Source of the DNA: Carya illinoinensis
Taxonomy: Eukaryota; Streptophyta; Magnoliopsida; Fagales; Juglandaceae
Assembly: GCF_018687715.1 (NCBI RefSeq)
Contig: NC_056756.1
Span: 39,962,480-40,026,479, forward strand
Reading direction: 5' to 3'
DNA length: 64,000 nucleotides
Position 1 is the first letter of the stretch. Each line of letters opens with the position of its first letter. A program made the translations under genes and the position numbers. Of the stretch, positions 21,600 to 33,747 are shown piece after piece. The notes below the pieces were generated by a model, which saw only the letters and a program-made list of their open reading frames with translations, was not told where the DNA came from and ran no database searches.

Positions 21600-23689
21600 T
21601 AAAGGAGAAGCATGTTTTGCGTGTACATTTTAATGAGCAAATTTTACAAAATACATGTCCTCCAAGTACATAAACTAAACTGCATCTTCTGAAATAATTT
21701 GGCAACTCAACCATTAACTGATACCTGAGTTGCAATTCCAAGCTGTTTAGGTTCTGTTTAGTTGTTAAAATTTAATTCATCTCAAACTAATTATTAATGA
21801 GATTCATTATTTTTTCAAGTTTTTATAAAAAAAAGTTGAATTCATAGTGACATTTTAACCTAAAATATTAAATCATCTCATCTTCAAAAAAAAAAAAAAA
21901 AAGTTAAAACTCATCTTAATAAAATTTATAAAATATTATTACTGATAACTCAACTAATCGAATCTTCCCGTCAAATCATGATGTCCAAAGGAGACAATAG
22001 GTGTGCAACTTTCAACTTTGCACGATGGTTATGGCCTCTGTTTTGTACTGATCTTTCGTGGAAGCCGCCAAGCATTGAACGATCTGACGGTTGATGGAAT
22101 TGGCCAATGATCTAATGTAATTAAAAAATAATAAATGCAGTTAAAGCTTAAAACCCTTTGGAAAAAATAAAATCAGCTGTGGCATACTTTTCATATAACG
22201 TAAAGCATTTACATAATTATGTCTTTATTTCTCCTTGTAGAATCGAAGAATCTAAGTTCGATGCAATCCAAGAACATCTATGTAAACAAAAGAGTAAAAA
22301 TGTAGGTAAGAATCTGATGGCATATAACTTAGTTTTTTCAATAAAAAATTTAGATTTAAAATCCCCAACCGTCCTGGTATAAAAATAATAATAAAAATGT
22401 GTTATCTCTTTTTCATAAACATGATCATAAAAATGTAGATAATCATTTTTCTTGTAGTGAACCAACCCACCAATTGGAATTTCAACAAGCCTTAAAAGGA
22501 TTTTAATGTTAGAATTTCATGAAGGAAAATTGCTGACTCTTCAACTGATTCAAGCAGAATAATTCCAATTAAACCCAAACATAGAACATTGTGGTCTTTC
22601 TTGAAAGATTGACGTTCGAGAAGGTTTGCAAACCGGTCCAACTCTGCTAATGAGAAAGTCTAAAATGTCATGGTGCAAATTGCCATAACTTTTTGGCCAA
22701 ATATAGTTGTAAACCGCTAATAAATGGATGACATTTTTGTAAAATAGTATCATTATTTTCTACATAAAGTTATTTTTATATATTTTTTATGCATTCTGAT
22801 AATGTAATTGGCTGTATTATTATTTTTGTATAGAACTTTTGTTTTGCAAAAGTTTCAACCATTTTAAAGCATGAGTTTTACTATATATAAGTAAAATTAC
22901 ATATTAATCTGCGTATCAATATTAATTTTTTTATATTTAAAATTTAAATTAATATTATTGTTAATAAAATATATTTTTTAATTAATCACGTTAAATTAAT
23001 ATACATATTAATACATAATTATACTTACAATTAAATTTTTCCTCAAAACTGAGCGGAGAAGTCTCTATAGCACGTTACCATCAGATTACGAGTACCACCT
23101 ATCAATTTGATGAGAAAAAAAAAAAAATCCTCCATAATAATCGTCGGATACATTGCGGTCCCGATTCCTACTTTTATAGTCAAATTGTGTGTATCGGATG
23201 AAGATACGCTGTACATGTAGATTTATAAAAATAAATTAATTTTGTACCAAACGTTAAATATATTTTATAATAAAAATAATTTTATAATTTAATATATAAA
23301 ATCAAATTATATTGATTTTTAAATTTATTTTTATAATTAAAGTATTATTTTATTTTGTAATCCCATTTTAATAAATAAAATATTAAATAATTTCAACGTG
23401 AAATTATAGGTTGTTGTCGCATTAATGCATACTTGTATAATGATATCTTGCCGATCAATCCGTACATATTAATGTATTGTGAAATTGAATAATTTTATTC
23501 TTTGTTCATATATTACATATTATGTATTAATTTTGTATTTTTTTTATTTGTATGGTACAGATAATGAATAGGAAATTTTAATTAATTTAATAAGAATAAA
23601 ATAAAAAAAATAAAAATATGTATAGCGTGTCTTAAGATGATGTGTAGTAAAGATCCATAAAATTATGTGCATTGGAGATAAATACCCCC
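21600..23689. other. Gene-free AT-rich spacer
   Basis: No supported gene. A diverged AT-rich repeat related to the GAGATGA family may lie at about 21750-21960 (CTGTTTAGTTGTTAAAATTT, CATCTCAAAC). Remaining ORFs are short and of low complexity. Confidence 0.55.
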
Positions 23690-23885
23690 AGCAGTCTCTC
23701 GTCTCATCTCATCTTATTTTAATTATTACAGTTTTTTTATATTTTTATATAAAATAAAATAAAAAATTCAATTTTTTTAAATTTTAATATAAAAATAATA
23801 TATTTTAATAATATTTTATTTAACTTTAAACTTTAACTTTAACTTATTTCATTCCGTCTTATCTCTAAAAATAATAGGAGCTTAG
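23690..23885. repeat. AT-rich MITE-like repeat, GAGATGA family, inverted copy
   Basis: Starts TCTCGTCTCATCTCATCTTA and carries the shared TTTTTATATAAAATAAAATA core. Confidence 0.65.
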
Positions 23886-23939
23886 AAGACACAGCCAAAT
23901 CTTGGTGGATTTTATTTCCTTACGAATGACTAGAATGTA

Positions 23940-24115
23940 ATAAATTTAGTTTAGTTTTAAAGATGAGTTGAGTTTAAAGTTAAAAATTAAATAAAATATT
24001 ATTAAAATATATTATATTAGAATAAAAAAAATTAAATTATTTATTTTATTTCATATAAAAATTTAATTTTAAAAAATTATAATAATTAAATAAAATAAAA
24101 TATTTTGTCAAAGCT
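23940..24115. repeat. AT-rich MITE-like repeat, GAGATGA family
   Basis: Opposite orientation to 23690-23885: AAAGATGAGTTGAGTTTAAA then AATTAAATTATTTATTTTAT. The two form an inverted pair about 60 bp apart. Confidence 0.6.
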
Positions 24116-24720
24116 AGAGATCGCTCAAATCTTATGCGCCGCTGTCCGGTCTGTTGGTGAAGGAATTAAGGTGGCCCTGAGAACATTGCCCTCTCATCAA
24201 TCATTACATATTTAACTACTAAATTAACAAAACGATTATAATAAAATTATTTATTATTTTAAATTTTATCCACTTCAATAATTAATATACTATATTTTAA
24301 ATCAATCAACACTCTCTACAGTGTTAAATCAATCAACACTCTCGATAATTTTTTTATTTAATAATTAAATAAGTGATTTTTTTATTGATGTTGTAGATTT
24401 AAAAATAAAAAATAAAAACTGTTAGAATATAAAAAACTGAATGAAAAAATATAAAAATTAAAAATATATATATTTTTTAATTCTTCTCAAGACCGGCACT
24501 GCTCATAATAATAATAATAATATATTGCCGCCACACCCATTGCCGCATGAATATAAGTCTTGTCGCTTGCGTAATTTATTTTTATTTTCTAATGTGAGAT
24601 TTAATTTTTAAGATTTAAATTTTAAAATTTATTATTTAAATTAATTTATATTAAATATAGATTTTATTATATGTATTTTATATATTATTTTGTTAATAAA
24701 AATTATAAATTTCTCTTTAA
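24116..24720. other. Gene-free AT-rich spacer
   Basis: AT-rich sequence with a short (ATA)n tract near 24508 and a repeated TCAATCAACACTCTC motif near 24302 and 24330. No gene seen. Confidence 0.55.
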
Positions 24721-24729
24721 AAAAATAAA

Positions 24730-24805
24730 GAAAAATGCTTATGCAAGCGCAGTGGGTAGGCGCCGCGTACTCGGGTCCTACGTGTCATCCGATTTAATAA
24801 AACGG
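24730..24805. repeat. Left terminal region of the MULE
   Basis: GAAAAATGCTTATGCAAGCG followed by GTAGGCGCCGCGTAC and CCTACGTGTCATCC, compared with the reverse-complemented right end. Alignment needs small gaps. Confidence 0.45.
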
Positions 24806-25480
24806 TGCATAATGGTTGACGGGAACCCTTCGGGTGCTAAACACTTCAAGTCCACTTCGCCCATTTCACCCTAACCCTTCGTCCCTTTCGTCTTCTCTAA
24901 TCTTCTCCATCTACTCCTTCACCCCTTTCGTCTCCCATTCTCCATCAACCCTAACCCTAGCCCCTGCGAACCTGACGAAGACTTTTGAGCTACCTTCCAC
25001 TGAATCCATAGTGTGCTTTCTCCTTGTTTGTAAAGGTCTCTTTCGCAGATCGATTTGAGCAAGTTTCTGACTTTATATTTTGTTTATCTTTTGGGGGTCT
25101 CGATTTTCTCTTTCGCAGGTAAGGGTTGTCCTTCGTCTTCTCAGAATCCATTCGTATGTTTGTCGTCTTTTTTCTCCTTCTTAAGTGTGGGTGCTTGAAT
25201 CTCTTGGTTGATTTTGCAATTTTTTCTCAGATTTCTCCTCTCGATTTCTGTTTACAGTCTGGGTAATTTTATCTTTTGTTTATCTTTTGCAAGTCTCGGT
25301 TTTCTCTTTCTCCTTCGCAAGTGTTGGGTGCTTGAATTTGTGTTTCGATTTACCAAAAGTTTTTTGAGCTGATTTTTCCCCTCGGTTTATCTTTTGTAGT
25401 CTGGGTGTCTGGGTGTCTAGTTCGTTATGATTGGTTTTGCATTGTTGTTTTTAGATCTGGTTCTTTTTCAAAATCTTTGA

Positions 25481-25527
25481 ACCCCTAACCTTAACCCTAA
25501 CCCTAACTCCCGAAACCCTAACCCTAG
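25481..25527. repeat. Telomere-like CCCTAA block
   Basis: Five to six copies of CCCTAA or close variants (ACCCCTAACCTTAACCCTAA and onwards), with further single AACCCTAA motifs near 24870 and 24950. The plant telomere unit is CCCTAAA; this could instead be telo-box sequence of a 5' leader. Confidence 0.6.
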
Positions 25528-25789
25528 CTCCTCGAACCTGAACCCGAGAAACCCAATTTTGGAGTTGGGGTTTGGACATCGGGCAATTGTCCAGAGAACT
25601 CACTCAAGGTTGGTAACCCCCCTAGCGAATATGTGTTGAAATATATTATTTTTTTGCAGTATTTATTTATTTTTATTTCTGTTTCAAAATCTAATTCGTC
25701 CGTTGTTTCGTCTGCAGATTTTGTAATTACGAAGAATCGAGGATGAATGCAGTTCAAAGTGACCAACCGAAGTTGAGTTTTATTTTATA

Positions 25790-26910
25790 TTATATTTGAT
25801 TTGTTAATTCCTAGGTCAATTTCGAGTATGGTTGGATTGTTCTGTTTAAACTCAAGTATGTAGATTTTAATATGTTGGTATGTGAGCCAAGTGAGATTAG
25901 TTTCATGATACTTTAATTTGTATAATCAATTGGATTGTTCTGTTTAAACTATCTATATGTTTAAATGTGAGCCAAATGATTTTATTACTCCAACATCTGA
26001 ACTTTGTATAATGAATTGGATTGTTCTGTTTAAACTCAAGTATGTAGATTTCAATATGTTGGTATGTGAGCCAAGTGAGATTAGTTTCATGATACTTTCA
26101 TTTGTATAATCAATTGGAGTGTTCTTTTAAACTATCTATATGTTTAAATGTGAGCCAAGTGATTTTATTACTCCAATAGGAGCATTTGTATAATGAATTG
26201 GATTGTTTTGTTTAAACTCAAGTATGTAGATTTTAATATGTTGTTATGTGAGCCAAGTGAGATTAGTTTCATGATACTTTCATTTGTATAATCAATTGGA
26301 GTGTTTTGTTTAAACTACTATATGTTTAAATGTGAGCCAAGTGAGATTAGTTTCATGATACTTTCATTTGTATAATCAATTGGAGTGCTCTGTTTAAACT
26401 ATCTATATGTTTAAATGTGAGCCAAGTGATTTTATTACTCCAACATCTAAACTTTGTATAATGAATTGGATTGTTCTGTTTAAACTCGAGTATGTAGATT
26501 TCAATATGTTTGTATGTGAGCCAAGTGAGATTAGTTTCATGATACTTTCACTTGTATAATCAATTGGAGTGCTCTATTTAAACTATCTATATGTTTAAAT
26601 GTGAGCCAAGTGATTTTATTACTCCAACATCTGAACTTTGTATAATGAATTGGATTTTTTTGTTTAAACTCGAGTATGTAGATTTTAATATGTTTGTATG
26701 TGAGCCAAGTGAGATTAGTTTCATGATACTTTTATTTGTATGATCAATTGGAGTATTATGTTTAAACTATCTATATGTTTAAATGTGAGGCAAGTTATAG
26801 TATTACTCCAAAATCTGAACTTTGTATAATGGATTGGACTGTTCTGTTTAAACTCAAGTATGTAGATTTCAATATGTTGGTATGTGAGCCAAGTGAGATT
26901 ATGTGCACTA
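25790..26910. repeat. Dimeric 184-bp tandem repeat array
   Basis: The marker GTGAGATTA recurs at 25891, 26075, 26257, 26341, 26525, 26709 and 26893: spacings of 184, 182, 84, 184, 184 and 184. Each 184-bp unit consists of two related halves of about 92 bp, both starting near TTTGTATAATNAATTGGANTG and continuing TTCTGTTTAAACT. One half reads ATCTATATGTTTAAATGTG, the other CAAGTATGTAGATTTCAATA. The 84-bp step is a lone half-unit. The array sits just upstream of the GRF gene. Confidence 0.92.
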
Positions 26911-27062
26911 AATCTGAACTTTGTTTTATGAATCTGAACTGATTTCTGTTTCATGCAAACTGTATTTGTATAATAAATTCTTTAGTTTTGTTTAAACTCA
27001 ATTTATTATATTTCCATATGATTAAATGTGGGGAAGTGAATTGATTTTTGTTTCATGTTAGA

Positions 27063-27549
27063 ATGTCATCACCCTCAACTTCTTCCTCATCCTTTGGTAA
27101 ACGTATTTTGAGTCAACCTTTATGCTTCTGTGAGGTTGAAGCGACACTAAGATACTCAAATACTCCTAGAAATTCAGGATGACTCTTCTTTGGTTGTCCA
27201 AAGTACAACAATGAGGTAAAACGTTTATTTGCATATGTTTCTAGCTGTACCACGCTTATAATATGTACATCTAACCCAATTTTTCCTGTTTGGATAAAAT
27301 AAGCAGGGCTTACCATTTTGCAAGTTCTTTAAGTGGGTGGATGGTACTTTGGACATAGAGCAAGAACTTCACCAAATAAAAAATGAACTATTAAGGAAGG
27401 ATGAAGAGCTAAAAAGGATACTCGACGATATTCAACAGAGGGAGATTAAGTTTCGGAAGAGAGCTGATGCAATTGAGAAATTGTTATCCAATATACTTGA
27501 GGAGGTTCAGAAGGAGTTGGTGCTTTTAAAGCAAGAAGCTGAAAATTAG
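27063..27549 (+). pseudogene. GRF-type zinc-finger protein gene, two exons, premature stop
   Basis: Exon 1 (27063-27215) and exon 2 (27307-27549) join in phase across a 91-bp GT...AG intron (GAG|GTAAAA ... AAGCAG|GGC). The product would be 131 residues: Ser-rich N-terminus, then a GRF-type zinc finger (Cys21, Cys23, FFGCPKYNNE with Cys45, LPFCKFFKW with Cys56), then a charged coiled coil (about 66-131, LRKDEELKRILDDIQQREIK). Codon 40 is TGA (27180-27182), exactly where this family has the Arg of its G-R-F motif, consistent with CGA to TGA decay. GRF fingers bind single-stranded DNA or RNA in other proteins. Similar small proteins (At4g04775 type) are common near plant transposons. Apart from that one stop it is intact. 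Confidence 0.8.
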
Positions 27550-29400
27550 CGTTCATGCACACTACTCCAACTGTATTGGGCTGTTGCCATTGTTGTATTC
27601 TGTTACAATTTGCTGTCTAAGTGATTTTAGACTTTTCCGATCTAATTATTGTAAATATGTAGTTTAAGTTACTCTGGCAAGATATGTTTTTTATTGTCTT
27701 TGTATTGTCTTTTAATGTGTTCTGATGGTCGATGTAAAGACGAACTGGGAAGCCATGTTTCGGGAAGTGTAGATTGTGCATTTTGTAGTTTTTTGATGGT
27801 GGATGTAAATCTGAAGTGGGATTAGTTTCATGTTAGAATTGTTGTATTTTGAGATTGTATATTCTGTTTGTGGTTGTAATCTGAAGTGGGAACGTGGTGT
27901 TACAGCTGTTGTATTTTGGGACTGTGTATTCTCACAGAACATGTACCCAGAACTAGAATATGTAACCCCAATTTTTTGATGTGTAAATAAATGTGGTGTT
28001 TTGAGTAGACTCATGTTTCAGATTAATATGTTACAACTGAGACTAAGGGCTGAGCCCTTTCTCTTTATTGTCATTATTTGCCCAAGACCTCTTAACTTGG
28101 TGTACCAAAATAGAACTGAACCGACCCACCAATTACGTGCCTTTTTCTGGACATGCACGTATCTGGACATGCCTGAATATGCCATGCACACCCTCAACAA
28201 TGCTATGCACATCTTCACAATTTCATTCATTTAGACTCATTTTATCAACAAATTTCTTCTTTGACAATCAAATGTTATCCATATCATAGAACATGAAGGG
28301 ACTTAAAGTAGTGTAATCAGAAGCTTCCCTTCAACTTTCTTTCTATCATGCAATCACACAGTGCTAAAGCCATTCACTAGAACTACTCCAGTTTTGTTCT
28401 ATAGCTACATCCTTTATCTAGGAAGAAGCTCAGCTTACCTACAAGCCTACAAATTTCAATTTTTCCTGCTCCTAGATATGCATGGGTGGTAGAAAATATA
28501 ATTCCCAGTGTTTGAAAAAATCAAAGCATGTAACTTAATTTATTACAAATTGAAAATGGTCCGTTGTGATCATGATTGCACTCTAATTAGTGTGACTTGA
28601 ATCCAATATAAAACCTCCTCATTGGAAGCATTTACAAGCCCTGTCAACAATACAAATTAACCAAACATTTACAAACCTCCTTTAAGAAGGGTGATGAAAT
28701 TTAAAGCTAGAATAGGAGCTGAAAATCATTCTATACCAGATAACTTACTTCATAGGTATCATTACAAGCCCTGCTGAACTTCCGAAATTGGTGGAGACCA
28801 ATCATAGACGTGCAATACATTCAAAAGAACCTAGAAACTGTCCAATTACATTCAATACACAAGAATCCATACATTTGCACAGGAATTACAGCCAATACAA
28901 CAAAAATTACAATGTTTAAAAATTGCCCAATGTCATTGTTGGATTTGGTTGTGTCTCATCCACATAATGCGGTTGTGAGCCATCCAACCCAAAATGAATC
29001 TGTAATGAATAAGATGCAAATAATTAGTATGCAAGTCCTCGTATTAATCTATTAACTAACTATGAAAATCGCAACAGTCATTACAGTTTCTTGACTCTCA
29101 AATAATGTTTCATAGGGCTGGGTTACACTAATATCAAAAGCTAAGTTGTCTTCCACAATCTGATGAACACAAAAATTTAACTATCAAAACCAAGTGATTG
29201 TCAATGCTTTCTTCAGTGCAGAAACTATTTACTAAATATAAAAACAGCCCACTTTTAGAGTATGCAAAAATAAACAAGCTCATATACCTGGCTAACATTT
29301 CTGACAGTGGAGATGGGGGGGTCTTTGATGTGCCAAATAAATTTCTCCGGGTGTCGAGGACTGGTGTGTCTTCTCTTGAAAGCTAAGAAACATGTAACAC
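27550..29400. other. Region between the two converging MULE genes
   Basis: No clear gene. A short tract at about 29390-29330, read on the minus strand, continues open beyond the transposase (HTSPRHPEKFIWHIKDPP) and may be a further 3' exon. Sequence at 27710-27960 has related GATGGTNGATGTAAA motifs and may be the 3' UTR of the GRF gene. Confidence 0.45.
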
Positions 29401-29420
29401 ATGAGACATAGGGCATCATT

Positions 29421-31811
29421 TTATATATCTACGAAGTACATATTACTTGGCCAATATGAGTAAGAAGCACACAAGGATCTAAAATTGTGCACATAGTTAC
29501 TTTTCCTCCATCGATCTAAAATGTATTTACTTGGCAATGATTTTATTTGGTTGGATTTGAATATGACCAGAATATGCCTACACAGTATCCCCCTCATCTG
29601 AAATAACCCACACGAGCACTTCGCATTAGAGTTTTCCTCATTAAACTCCACTGAAAATGTGACCAGTTTAGCAAACTCTTCAACATGAATTTCATCCTCT
29701 ATAAGATAGGTTTTTATGGATCCATTCCTTTTAAATAGAGCTGGATCCATATCGAGCACACCCATTACTTACTGCTGAACTTCCTTAAATTTAGCGTTGG
29801 TGTACAACTTTTGAAATTTCTTTTCAATGGGAGATCTAGAAATGCAGGGAATTGTGGCATTAAATGAGTGGAAGTCCGCGCTTGTTTCATTCTCAATTTT
29901 ATTTCTCAACGCGCTGTCAAACTGGTCAACAAACTCCTTCAAGTTTGTTTTTGCATGAAAATACCCATCAAAAAAGGCATTCATGCTCTCACTCCGCTGG
30001 GTTGTACTCATTCCAAGCCAAAAGAACTCTTTCAAAAATACAGGTACTTTGTAACCAGGCATTTTCATGCAAACTGTATGTGTTAATTAACCCCTCCCAA
30101 CAACTCGCAAACTCTTCGATACTCTAAGTATCATATACACATTTCATCAACTAATTTTTCAATCCAATTTTATAGGCACAATGGGAGCCAAGCTTCTGAG
30201 GGACTTTTTTCAATATATGCCACATGCAAAATCTATGCTGTGTTTCCGGAAATACAAGAGCAATTTCATTTTTCATTGCTCTGTCTTGATCTTTGATGAT
30301 AGCTTTCGGAGCTATACCATTCATATATTGCAACCAAGTTTGGAATAACCATGTAAAGGTCTCTGTGTCCTCACTTGAAATCAACTTTGCTCCCAAAAGA
30401 ATGGACTGTCCGTGGTGGTTTATACCAACAAATGGTGCAAATGGCATCCCATACCTATTTTATGTACGTGGTGACAAATGTGACCACATCACCAAAATAC
30501 TGGTAGGCTGTCCTACTATGTAGATCTGCCCAAAATACATTTCTTAGCTTCCCATCATCATCTAAGTCCATCAATGCAAAAAAACCATTATTCTTGTACT
30601 GCATCCTCAAAAAATAATCTCGGAGTACTCTAGAACACCGGCACCAAGGCGTAGATGTTGTGCATTGTCGATATAATTGCGACAATCCTTTTCCAAAAAT
30701 GGAAGGTTCTCAAAGCCACCTGCACCAACGACAAGATATCCAAAACTCTTATTTATCTGGATGCCAGCCAAGTCGTTCGTATCAAGAACTTTTTTAATGG
30801 TCTCACTCACTTCTCTGTTACATCTAAAGAAGCGGGGTTTATTTGGACTGAGGCCATGATTATGTGTATTATGGACTGTTGTTAACCGCATCTTCCCCTC
30901 GACTTTTAAGGCATTAATCTTTGCCTTACAGTCCGTCTTTCCGTTCGGACGTGGGTTGGCGACATTTTAAACTCCTATTTCGAGCCTTCCCTCCACGGGC
31001 ACATCCAAGCGTGACATATCTGAGAGTTTGATCCTCTACCCTCTCACTCCTTTGTGTCATCACGCCAAACCCACATTTCTTAGCATAATCCTTATAATAG
31101 CTCTACAAATCTTCAAAAGATTTGAATTCCATCCCTGACTTTGGCTCTTCTATTATATCACCACCATCCAGTTGCACTAGTGTGGTGACCCGATCGTGCC
31201 ATCGTTGGTATCTAGGGAATTTTGGTATATCCTTTTTACTTCCTACATCAAGTCTAGAGGAAGTACTTGGTGTTTCAGTTTCCTTGCAATCATTGAGTGT
31301 AGTTTTTTCACCAACTCTTGCACTCGTTGCAGAGCTTGTAAAGATGATGGGAGTCGGCGGTCTCATCCCATATTGAAATGGGTAACCAGTATTCTACATA
31401 AAACATAAAAAAATGAGAGCAATTAAACTCCACAAAAACCAAACTTATACATAAAAGACAAGATCAAATGTAACCACTTGAATGTTGCTTGGATATTGGT
31501 TGCCATCTGCATATGGCAAAAATGTTGATGTCCAAGAAAACTTTGGTCCATAATAACCGTGCATGTAATTTGGCAAGTTTACTGTACCAATTTGAGGGAT
31601 GTCCTGAAATTTGTATAATAATGATAATTAGGATGAGAAACATTGAGCAAACCAATTTCAATAAGTATAATAAATTTGAAATAACATACTGAGGTTGGGA
31701 GATTTGAGCTAGATGGTGGTAGTGAAGATGGGTGTTCTTCCCCTTTTCCAATGCCCTGTACAAATTGTTCAATATTGAAGGTAAATCTTTGGGAAGAATA
31801 TCAAGGACCAA
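29421..31811 (-). pseudogene. FAR1/FHY3-type MULE transposase, copy A, broken
   Basis: Two exon-like blocks (about 31811-31690 and 31603-31478, the latter reading DIPQIGTVNLPNYMHGYYGP) precede a long block from about 31394. That block begins NTGYPFQYG and contains the FAR1 DNA-binding domain (YYKDYAKKCGFGVMTQRSER; HNTHNHGLSPNKP), the MULE transposase domain with catalytic Asp candidates in VFWADLHSRTAYQYFGD and IIKDQDRAM, and HRFCMWHILKKVPQKLG. A FAR1 region (SESMNAFFDGYFHAKTNLKE) and a SWIM zinc finger (CSCGLFQMRGILCRHIL) follow. Stops or frameshifts occur near 31105 (CAG to TAG), 30980, 30600, 30450, 30150 and 29766. Exon 1-2 splicing is uncertain. Domain order matches host FAR1 genes, but the position inside transposon ends favours a transposase. 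Confidence 0.85.
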
Positions 31812-33334
31812 TCTATCGTCTCATTATTTGCATCGGCTTAGACAATCACACTCCCTCTTATTTATAATCTTTCTTTCATTAAATTTTGCATCACACTGCC
31901 TCTACTGTACAATGCCTTCGTTTTGAGTTATTTATTATGGTACCACCCTAACCTATTTATAAGATTCAAAACTTTTAAAATTTCTCTTCTAAATGAAATT
32001 GTGTCATGTAAGCACTTTATATAGTGTGTTTATAAGTAAATATTTATTTATTTAATAATGAATTTCTCATGCTCTTAAGTTTCTTTTAGTATGTATATAT
32101 AATAAGAAAGAGAATTATTAAGTGATGAGGTGGGCACCATTGGTGTTTTTCAAAGGCATATGCTTTGCCTCTGGTAGGCTCCCCAATTTTCTCAATTTTT
32201 TTTAAGAGCGGATTGTAGGAGAATCAAAAACATATATATGGCCCACTTAAAGAACGATGCTCCATGCATTCTTATAAAATTGGTTGGTTTATTTGTCTAC
32301 TACATTTATTTATTCAGCTACTTGTACAAGTGAAACATGTTCTGTAAAATATTTTAATGAGCATTTTGAGACAAAACAAGATCAAGGAAATGATGATAAA
32401 ATCCGCAACCTCATAAATCCCTTTCGGGATTCGAAATAAAACCAACAGGAATCTCATTCATGCCTAATTGAAAGATTCATGCCTTAATTTTTTGCATATA
32501 GCATCTCCAGTTAAGAAAGAAACTAGGTGACTGTAGAATAGAATCAACTGGGACTTTTTCCTTCAAATGTACAATAGCAAAAAGAAGGTTCATAAATACG
32601 GCATAAAAATTTTTTATGATGAAGGCTTTAGGTCTCTCTAACTTGGTTTAGAAACTCATGAAAGATTGCAGCTCCAAACAACCATTTCTACGACATAAAC
32701 AAATGATACATATAGTTGTTTTCAAATACATACAAAACATACATGTAATCTATTTATCCGAAGCACAAAATTTGTATATTTCTGAGCAATAAACTCAAGT
32801 AATAAAATTTGTTGTTCCTACCAACAGATTTTGTCAATATTGTTCCTAAAAAAACAACAACACCCAAGAAATTAAGAAACATGAACAAGTCAAAATACGT
32901 TATTTACCATTGTACAGAAGCTGAAGTTTTTTACAGTTCAGTAAGCACTAGCTCGATGGTAGTGGCTACGGCCTCTTGAAGATGACCCACAAGAGGAAGA
33001 TGACCCACACGAGGAAGACGACCCGTGCAAATACCCACACAGATCACTTGAAAATTTGAAGATCACGAAGCCAAAGAACCCAACTCACCAACTATCGATG
33101 CTCTGAAACTTCTCTAGAAGCCCTGCCAACGACTCGCCGAGCTGCTGAGTTCGGTTTCTAGTTTGTAAATGCAGAAAAAGATGTTGCCTTGATGAAGACG
33201 ACCTTGGAAAAGGAGCTTGAGAACCCAAGCTTGAAGATGAGCTTGAGAAGAAGAGCTGAAGACCACACCAGAGCAACACAAGAAGTGGGAAAACAGAAAT
33301 AAATGATAACCCTGTTTCGTTCGTTCGTTTTGTC
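31812..33334. other. Subterminal MULE region without recognised genes
   Basis: No supported coding region. Short GAGGAAGATGACCCACA-type repeats occur at 32990-33030. The region is present in copy B (45495-47030). Confidence 0.5.
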
Positions 33335-33408
33335 TATTTTTTTTTAATATTTGCCACTTCAGCCAACTGCGCGCCGACTGTATACAATGACTGTACATAG
33401 CACTTCTG
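33335..33408. repeat. Right terminal region of the MULE, copy A
   Basis: Reverse-complemented it reads CAGAAGTGCTATGTACAGTC then CAGTCGGCGCGCAG and GGCTGAAGTGGCA, paired with the left end at 24730. A duplicate lies at about 47023-47096 in copy B. Confidence 0.5.
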
Positions 33409-33747
33409 AAAAATAAAATCATACTGGCACTTTAGTTTCACAATTTTTTAAATGAGTTGTTTATCGAGTTTTGTCTCTAAAAAGGTGCTTTTTTTTACTT
33501 ATATATTTTAATAGATTAAAAATATAAAATCACATGGGCACTAAATTCTTAATACAGATTGACGTTGCCCACTTCTTATTACCTCTCATTTTTATTATCT
33601 AAAGCATAAGCCAATTATTATCCATTTAGTCAATAGATTAAAATAATAATTCTCTTATTTTTTAAATTTTTTTATCATCTTCAATTATTAATAAAAATAT
33701 ATTATAAATAAAGTTTTAAGTCAATCATCTCCCACTACTGCGTGTTT

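Larger units (their letters stand above)
24730..33408. mobile_element. Probable Mutator-like element carrying GRF and FAR1-type genes
   Basis: The segment is bounded by an identical 9-mer AAAAATAAA (24721-24729 and 33409-33417). The left end GAAAAATGCTTATGCAAG resembles the reverse complement of the right end, CAGAAGTGCTATGTACAG, and both ends continue with a GC-rich GGCGC block and a CTACGTGTCA/CTGAAGTGGCA motif. Inside are a FAR1/FHY3-type (MULE-derived) transposase gene reading from the right end and a GRF zinc-finger gene reading from the left, plus a tandem array. The target duplication is AT-rich and the inverted repeats are short and diverged, so the boundaries are inferred. Confidence 0.55.

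Noticed and set aside
24816..25058. Pro/Ser-rich frame near the left MULE end
   Set aside because: Low-complexity CT-rich leader-like sequence with telo-box motifs; no domain.
25790..26910. CRISPR array
   Set aside because: Repeats are contiguous 92/184-bp units without unique spacers, in plant DNA; it is a tandem satellite-like array.
29421..31811. Functional host FAR1/FHY3 light-signalling gene
   Set aside because: Multiple stops and frameshifts, and its position between probable MULE ends indicate a decayed transposase.
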